Shown here piece after piece: positions 58,150 through 64,000 of a stretch of 64,000 nucleotides of DNA. This stretch comes from Eublepharis macularius (lineage: Eukaryota; Chordata; Lepidosauria; Squamata; Eublepharidae): NCBI RefSeq assembly GCF_028583425.1, contig NC_072793.1:102781689-102845688 (forward strand), read 5' to 3'. The stretch's first letter is position 1, and each line of letters starts with the position of its first letter. Position numbers and translations under genes: made by a program. The notes beneath the pieces were generated by a model. The model made no database searches. It was not told where the DNA came from and worked only from the letters and a program-made list of their open reading frames with translations.

Positions 58150-58312
58150 GAAACAATTCATATCTCATTTCCGGGTGAGGGGTACATAGCAACTCATAAG
58201 TCCGGACACAGGTGTAGAGCAATTCATGAATGCATAGTAATTCATGGGTACAGAGCAATTCATAAAAGAGCAATTCGTAAACACAAAACAATTCATTCAT
58301 AGACCTATCCAC
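58150..58312. repeat. CAATTCAT minisatellite, imperfect
   Basis: AGCAATTCAT, ACAATTCAT and related blocks recur at about 15-30 bp spacing. On the minus strand the periodicity yields repeated peptide units like YELLCTHELL and CIHELLYT, which is an artefact of the repeat. Confidence 0.65.
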
Positions 58313-60428
58313 TCATAGAGGGTGGAAGTAATTATACAAGGCTAGACATCGCATCACAATTCATGAACAGACATCATTCCCATGTGGCTAGACTCAGAGG
58401 TGGCTTACAGTGGTACAGATGCATACATAAGAACCATGGTTATTTCATATATGGCCAAAATCAAAAGCAAAGCAGGGACATGAGTACTGGTGGTATGGCC
58501 ATAGGCTGAGCTGAGGACATTTTATACCGAGATAAAATATACATAATGTGGTTCACAGTACAAACAAACACAAGGATAATGACCATAATACCTTAAAAGC
58601 ACTATAGTTGAGGAAAACAGATTTGAGAGAACAATTCATACGGCATACAACTTGGGGAACTAAATTCATAGGACTACACTTCCTAGAAGGCAAGTCGTTG
58701 GAATAAGTCCATAGGGACCAGGGGAGGAAAAAGATCACAGATGGCGCAGTCCACAGCACAGCTATGAGACTGGGTTGCATATATACAAGAGACAAGCAAA
58801 CTTAGTCCATGTGTCTGTGCACTCCCCTAGACATCTGCGTTGAACTGCAGCGCTGGAGCGTGGGCTGGTAGACAAGGCGTCAGGCACACAGTTTCTAGTC
58901 CTCATGGAGGTGGAGCCACAGGTGGCCGTCTGGAGGCAGATCGTGGGTCGAGAGGTAGAGAGGAACGCTCCCCCCCTAGTCCACAAGAGGGCCTCAGGGC
59001 GGTGTCCGGCAGGCAAAGTGTCCATGGGACTGGTTCAGTCCATGCGCATAAATGTACACACAACTATCATGGTTCATAACAACAATGGTAATAAAACACG
59101 CAAGGGATGGACGGAGAGCACCAAGACCTGGAAGATCAACATAACAACAATTGGGTGCATGGTCAGATTGGATATTCCCGTAGCGGTGGGGCTCCAGCTG
59201 AGGAGGGCTGAACCTTAATATTCAGTATTACATTTAATAATTAAAGGTAGTAACCAATAAGCAGTAATCAATTATAGCGGTCAATAAGCAATGAGCAACC
59301 AGTAGGAATCAGCAGGCATAGTATACACCATCAGTAGGCCATAGTCACATGCAATCAATAATAATGGGTAGATGCAAGCATACAGTATTCACAGAGGCAC
59401 AGTTTACAGTATAGCTGTCAAACTGATTTATGCATATATATATAGAAACAAGCTCATTCAGTCTATGAATACATGAAACAAGAACACACTTCCACTCCGC
59501 TGTCACTTCGCAGTGCAGGGTCGGTGGGGATCAAGGAGGAGTTCTAGGCACACAGCTTCTGGTCAATTGGCTGGGTCTCCGCTTGGTGGAGCTTGGAGGT
59601 GGATGGAGTAATCTCCATTCCCTGTGGTCTGAGCATGCAGTAGCTAGGCTGGTAGGGGTGAGGTGCCCTAATAAAAGAGACCTCCCCCCCTAGTGCCCAA
59701 GGGGGCTATACATCAGAGCGGCTTAAGGTAGGAGCTGCTGGGTGGGCAGACAGCCTCATTGAGCATCATCACAGGCATCTTACATTCATATAAGTCATGC
59801 ATGCTTTTATACACATAGTACTAGTAAGCCATAACAATATGTATACACATACAGGGTGAAATGCAGTGAGGTAACACAGGCATTAAGGCAGCATAATCAA
59901 TGCGAGAGTCCAATGGAAATCCAATAGTGTCAGTGAAAAGCAAACAATCAGAATGAAAGGCAGTGCTCCACAAAAACATACAAGCATAGAATAAATGAGG
60001 GCATTATGTCAAAATAGCACATATAAAAAGCAACTGATAAAAATAAAGCATATCAAAATTAATTCAACCAGTATAGTGGCTTCCCCTGCCTGAGAGTTGA
60101 CAGGTGAGAGGCATAACAATGAAGGTGACAAGAGAAATACACAAAGATTTCTAGGCAACCCTTAAAGCAATGTAACAGCAAAGCATTGACCATGAACATG
60201 GATGCAAATAGTTAAAGCGAAGAAAATGCAACAATATGATGCACAAAGACCAAAAGCACTAAGTGAATGGGATACTATGAATTAACCCTAGGCATTAAAG
60301 GCATAGGAATCAGATATGGTTGGTGAAGGGCAAGGAATCCAATCAAATGGCAGTGCCCTATGTAAACATACAAGCATCATCATAACTAGTGAGTCAGAAT
60401 AGAACAAATGAAAAGGTAAATAACACCG

Positions 60429-60618
60429 ATTCAATAATGTAAGGGAAAACCAAAGATAAAATTAGCTTAACACTTCATGAACTTACTGCAAAAAGCAGGT
60501 CAAAATTAAGAAGGCAAATAACAATTCAATAATGTAAGGAAAAACCAAAGATAAAAATTAGCTTAACACCCAATGAACTTAATGTAAAAAGCAGATCAAA
60601 ATCAATTTGAACAGTAAG
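60429..60618. repeat. 95-bp direct tandem repeat
   Basis: ATTCAATAATGTAAGG followed by AAAACCAAAGATAAAA and TTAGCTTAACAC begins at 60429 and again at 60524, with a few differences. About two units. Confidence 0.85.
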
Positions 60619-60730
60619 CATAGATCGATGAACTCAGTTCAGGAATACATTCAATCAAATAAGTAACCGAATGAGGGGCAAAAGAAATGCAACTAGGTAC
60701 ACAAGGTAGGAAGGAAAGTGTTTACACCCC

Positions 60731-61820
60731 CCCTTGTATCAGAAAGGGCATTGGACAGAATAAGCGGCAATGTCCCCAAAAAGCATTAAGGAGGCCGTCA
60801 AAAACAAAAATGGAATGACACGCATGTCCTTTAGCAAAAAGAGAAAAAAAAATGAGGGGTCCCTTTGGAAGAGAGGGCTGCCCTTCCATGGAGCTGGTGC
60901 TGGCCTTTGAATCAAATCAGCCAGAAAAACGGAGGCAGCCTCTGGCCAGCGAAGGAGTCTCAAATTCTGCTCCTTTGGCTGCTCCGTAGGTAGGTTTCCA
61001 AAAGGGGTTGCTGGAGGGTCTCATGTCTGCTTCCTCAAAAATCACAAGAACACTAACAGCATTTGGAAAAGGAAAACATAGCAAAAAAAGGGGAAGGGGG
61101 AGGGGAAGAACTTCTTGCTGCTGAGCAGGTCAGCATCAAGGTAAATTGTACAGTAGTAAAGAGGACACTGGCTGCCGGGTGTTTCAAAGCATTAATTCTC
61201 TATATCTTTATTCCAAACAGTTCTCAGAAATATCTCTAAACCTCTTTGCACATACCAAATGATCCTACCTCTACATATTACTTCCTATTAGACCAACTGA
61301 AATATACAGCTTGCCTTCATCTTTCCTTCTGCCTTAATAATTATTCTTTACACACACCATCTAGCTCCTACTTAACATCCAATATTAACATTTCACCCAA
61401 CAATCCAGTCCATTTATTAGACATATAACAAAAGGGGATACATATATATATATATGCCAGTACTGAGTTGGCTTAAGCAAACAAAAGAATGGGGTGGGTG
61501 CAGCTGTCAGCTATTCAAAGGCACCACCCTTCCTGCAAGGTAGGCTATTGGTTAATTCAACCGGGCATATGGCAGTTTATTAAAGAAAGATCCGTCCTAC
61601 GGGAAAAATTTTGTCTTGCAGCATGTAATCAACAATAATGCAATGATGATGTAATAATTTTGGGTTTATGCCTTTAACCAAGATTGTCTGGGCTTCTGAA
61701 AACAATGGATTGGGTTGTGGGAGAGGCTATTTCTCCCCCCCTTGTTTTCAGAAGGCCAGTGACTTCCATAAAGTGGGGTACAACAAAGTGCCTCTGAAAG
61801 CAGAGGTTCATAAACATATT

Positions 61821-61878
<58 letters not shown>

Positions 61879-64000
61879 AAATCTCACAATTAAAAAAGGG
61901 ATGGGGTTGTGGGGACCCGAATTTACATTCCATCCTGGAGACTTTCTACTACTCTTGGGTCCTTTCTATTCCAAGTTCTAAGAGGAAACCAATGAACACT
62001 TTTATTTAGGCTGATCTCAGCCTGGGGGCATTACTACATTCATGACTGCTCCTGGCACTGGAGGTTCCACCTTTTCACTAAACTTTGGGCTTAAGTATTT
62101 TAAAATGGGGAAACAGATGCACAAATGTTTCTAATTCAGTTCAAGTACTATTAAACCACAGATGCACCACACAATCTTTTCTTCAGAGTTGCTGGTTCGG
62201 GAAAGCTGAGACCAAGCTAGCTGACCTCAGTGATTTTTAACGCCGTTGTGGGTCTTTTAAGGGGGCTGCATCTGCGCTCCCATTTGACTGGTTTGCAGGG
62301 CCCAGTCACGGTGGGTTCTGCATAGCTTGGCTGGGGGCGTTCTATGGGAGCCAAGACAATTGCTTGGGGAATGGCTTTTTTTTTTTTAAAGCTCTGCACA
62401 TGCTCAGAGGCTGGGCCAAATTTCTAGTTCCATGGTAGGGAAGCACAGTCTCTTCTGCTGCTCTCAGCATTAGACTAGAGGGGCTTCAAAAATCCTATCC
62501 TATCCTCTGGAGTATTATTACACATAGTACTATATACCAGGAGTTTTATCACACATCATGCCAGTGAGTGTTTTTTTCTCTTCAAACTGGCCATTTACAA
62601 GGCTTTCTATTTCTTGAGGAAGTTTCTACGTTTTTCGTCAGCTCCTTCTTCCCTTATTAATAGTTTCTATCTCGTCTCCTTTCAGGTTTGGGTAAATTTA
62701 GCTTCCCGGACCATGGAGACCCAGGTTGGGTGGTTGAGACAAATAGGCGCAGAGAGGGTTAACACAGGCTTCCCGCTTTAAGGTGGGATGGCAGATTTTG
62801 ACTCTCTTAAGGAGGTCTGCGGATGACAGATTATGCCTCTCTTAAGGAGGTCTTGAGGAGGACAGAAGTGAGCCACGTCTCCTAAGTTCTGCCCATAAAA
62901 ATCTCTTAGGGTCCTGGTCAAAAGACTCTGTTCTACTTCTGCTGAGTTTCTGGCTCTCTTTTGGCAGTATTTGGCCAAGGCATCAAGAGGCAAGCAAGTC
63001 AAGAGGGAGCATCTTGGCAAGTCACTGGAATGAGTAGAGGCGATCAACTCTCTAAGCAAACCAAGTTGACTCTCCAGAGCTCTCATCCTAACACAATCTG
63101 AGCAGCCAGAAATTCAGCTACCTGTCTTCCCTTAATTGTCATTTTTGGGAAGATACTATATCATGGATGGCCTTTGCGGTGGCACGGGCCATTTCTCGTT
63201 TGGAGGCTAGATTTCCTTTCTCCAAAACTAAATCACTTTTCTCTAACTTAAACTATCATCCTTTTTACTCAATATCCACAACACATTTATCCTATCTCAG
63301 GTGTCATTTTAACATTCCAAATCAGAGTTTTACCAGAAAAATCAGTCCTAGCCAACACAACAAATAAGCCTTTTGCCTGCATCCACTAGGTCTGAGGTCC
63401 CTTGCTGGGAGACCTAGCGAAAGAGGGGGCCAGGATGAATTCTTAGCAGAAGGACTGTTTCACCTATCCGCAATCAAATTCAACCTACAAATGCACACAC
63501 TATCACACCGAGCAACTTCCCCGGCCCCTGAACTGGTCAGAAGTCGAGAGTGGAGGGAGTAAATTGGACCATAACTCAAGTATGGTGTATGTCTCGCACA
63601 CAGAACCCAGCCACATCTGCTCCTGCTGTTTCCCGGTACCAAGGGTTAACACCAGGTTACAGACTGTCCTGGGCTGTCTGCCAGACCACCACCCAGCCTG
63701 GAAATGCCCACAAAATACAATCCTCCTGAAGATGCTCAGGGTCCCTTGAGAAGCAAGGGGCCCTTCTTACACACAATTTGCACACCCACACATAAACAGG
63801 GGGAACAGATTGCAGCTGCTATCCCTGCCGGGTGGCAAGAAGTCACTTCCTACCATTCCTCATGCACACAAATACAAGCTTCCTTACACAAAATTCTTTC
63901 TTTCTTTTACCTTTTGCACTAGATATTATAAAATCTAGGGTGTCTGAGTTTCTTCAAGGAATTCTACAATCCATTAGATGTTCAGCTCTAGAGGGGAAAC
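60731..64000. other. No gene recognised; short TA and GA runs
   Basis: About 3.3 kb to the window end. A TA run lies near 61441-61455. The minus frame at 62778-63086 (about 100 codons, starting MRALESQLGLLRELIASTHS) has balanced composition and could be real, but I recognise no domain in it. If the LTR-like fossil at 56577-57702 is real, this tract would lie inside or beside it, but no reverse transcriptase, integrase or capsid-type frame is visible. Confidence 0.35.
61821..61879. repeat. (GA)n microsatellite
   Basis: About 58 bp of GA with two CA interruptions; the RERERE frame over it is a by-product. Confidence 0.95.

Larger units (their letters stand above)
57703..60730. repeat. Non-coding tandem-repeat tract
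   Basis: Three kilobases rich in A and in recurring blocks. There is a short-period CAATTCAT-containing minisatellite (about 58150-58312). Two related blocks near 58820-59010 and 59490-59740 share AGGCACACAG-TTCT-GTC and a C-run followed by CTAGT. Two related blocks start near 59885 and 60295 (CATTAA-GGCA ... ACATACAAGCAT). A 95-bp direct repeat starts at 60429 and 60524. It may be the non-coding interior of the LTR-like fossil at 56577-57702 or independent satellite-like DNA. Confidence 0.55.

Overview
This is vertebrate nuclear DNA, most likely from a squamate reptile. One multi-exon gene, the dual-specificity phosphatase DUSP7, is recognisable with clean GT-AG splice sites. The rest is interspersed repeats typical of lizard and snake genomes: an L1 with open frames, CR1/L2-clade and Bov-B-like LINE debris, CR1 3' ends with the ATTCTATG tail, tRNA-derived SINEs with the long squamate body, Penelope-like elements (PLEs), and many palindromic or inverted-repeat DNA transposons. 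I saw no bacterial features, CRISPR arrays or rRNA. The species cannot be fixed from sequence alone.

Layout. 1-1.3 kb: antisense CR1/L2-clade LINE remnant. 3.1-3.5 kb: palindromic GGCC-ended MITE. 4.2-10.3 kb: full-length antisense L1 with intact ORF1 and ORF2, bounded by a perfect 17-bp target-site duplication. 11.5-11.9 kb: inverted repeat plus a 22-bp minisatellite. 12.2-14.7 kb: PLE copy 1 with a large inverted copy of its own 3' end and a 12-bp target duplication. 18.5 kb: second GGCC MITE. 20.3-21.2 kb: hAT-like non-autonomous element carrying a GGAA/GAAA microsatellite. 21.3-22.1 kb: larger GGCC element with TAG duplications. 24.9-26.8 kb: PLE copy 2 with a 577-codon reverse transcriptase/GIY-YIG frame. 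29.5-34.1 kb: several fold-back repeats and Bov-B/CR1 fragments.

DUSP7 lies on the plus strand. A CpG- and GC-box-rich promoter (about 34.14-34.76 kb) is followed by exon 1 (34765-35179), exon 2 (38527-38955) and exon 3 (42771-43078), then a 3' UTR of about 2 kb ending near a poly(A) signal at 45130. The product is 383 residues with an N-terminal rhodanese/MAPK-binding half and a C-terminal phosphatase half. Its introns hold a SINE, a GGCC MITE, a Bov-B-like fragment and an isolated perfect 19-bp hairpin. A fold-back repeat cluster lies in the middle of the CpG-rich region upstream.

45-64 kb has no recognisable exon. It contains SINEs, two MITEs, and from about 56.6 kb an LTR-like segment next to a polypurine tract, followed by several kilobases of non-coding tandem repeats. 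I read the latter as a possible fossil LTR element with a large non-coding interior, with low confidence.

Most noteworthy: (i) hammerhead-ribozyme-like motifs at the PLE ends, with a stem III that could form only between two molecules; (ii) both PLE copies begin with an inverted segment of themselves; (iii) a group of four elements sharing GGCC termini and TAN flanks but differing inside; (iv) an apparently young L1 whose ORFs overlap by ATGA. All calls are by eye; no database search was run.
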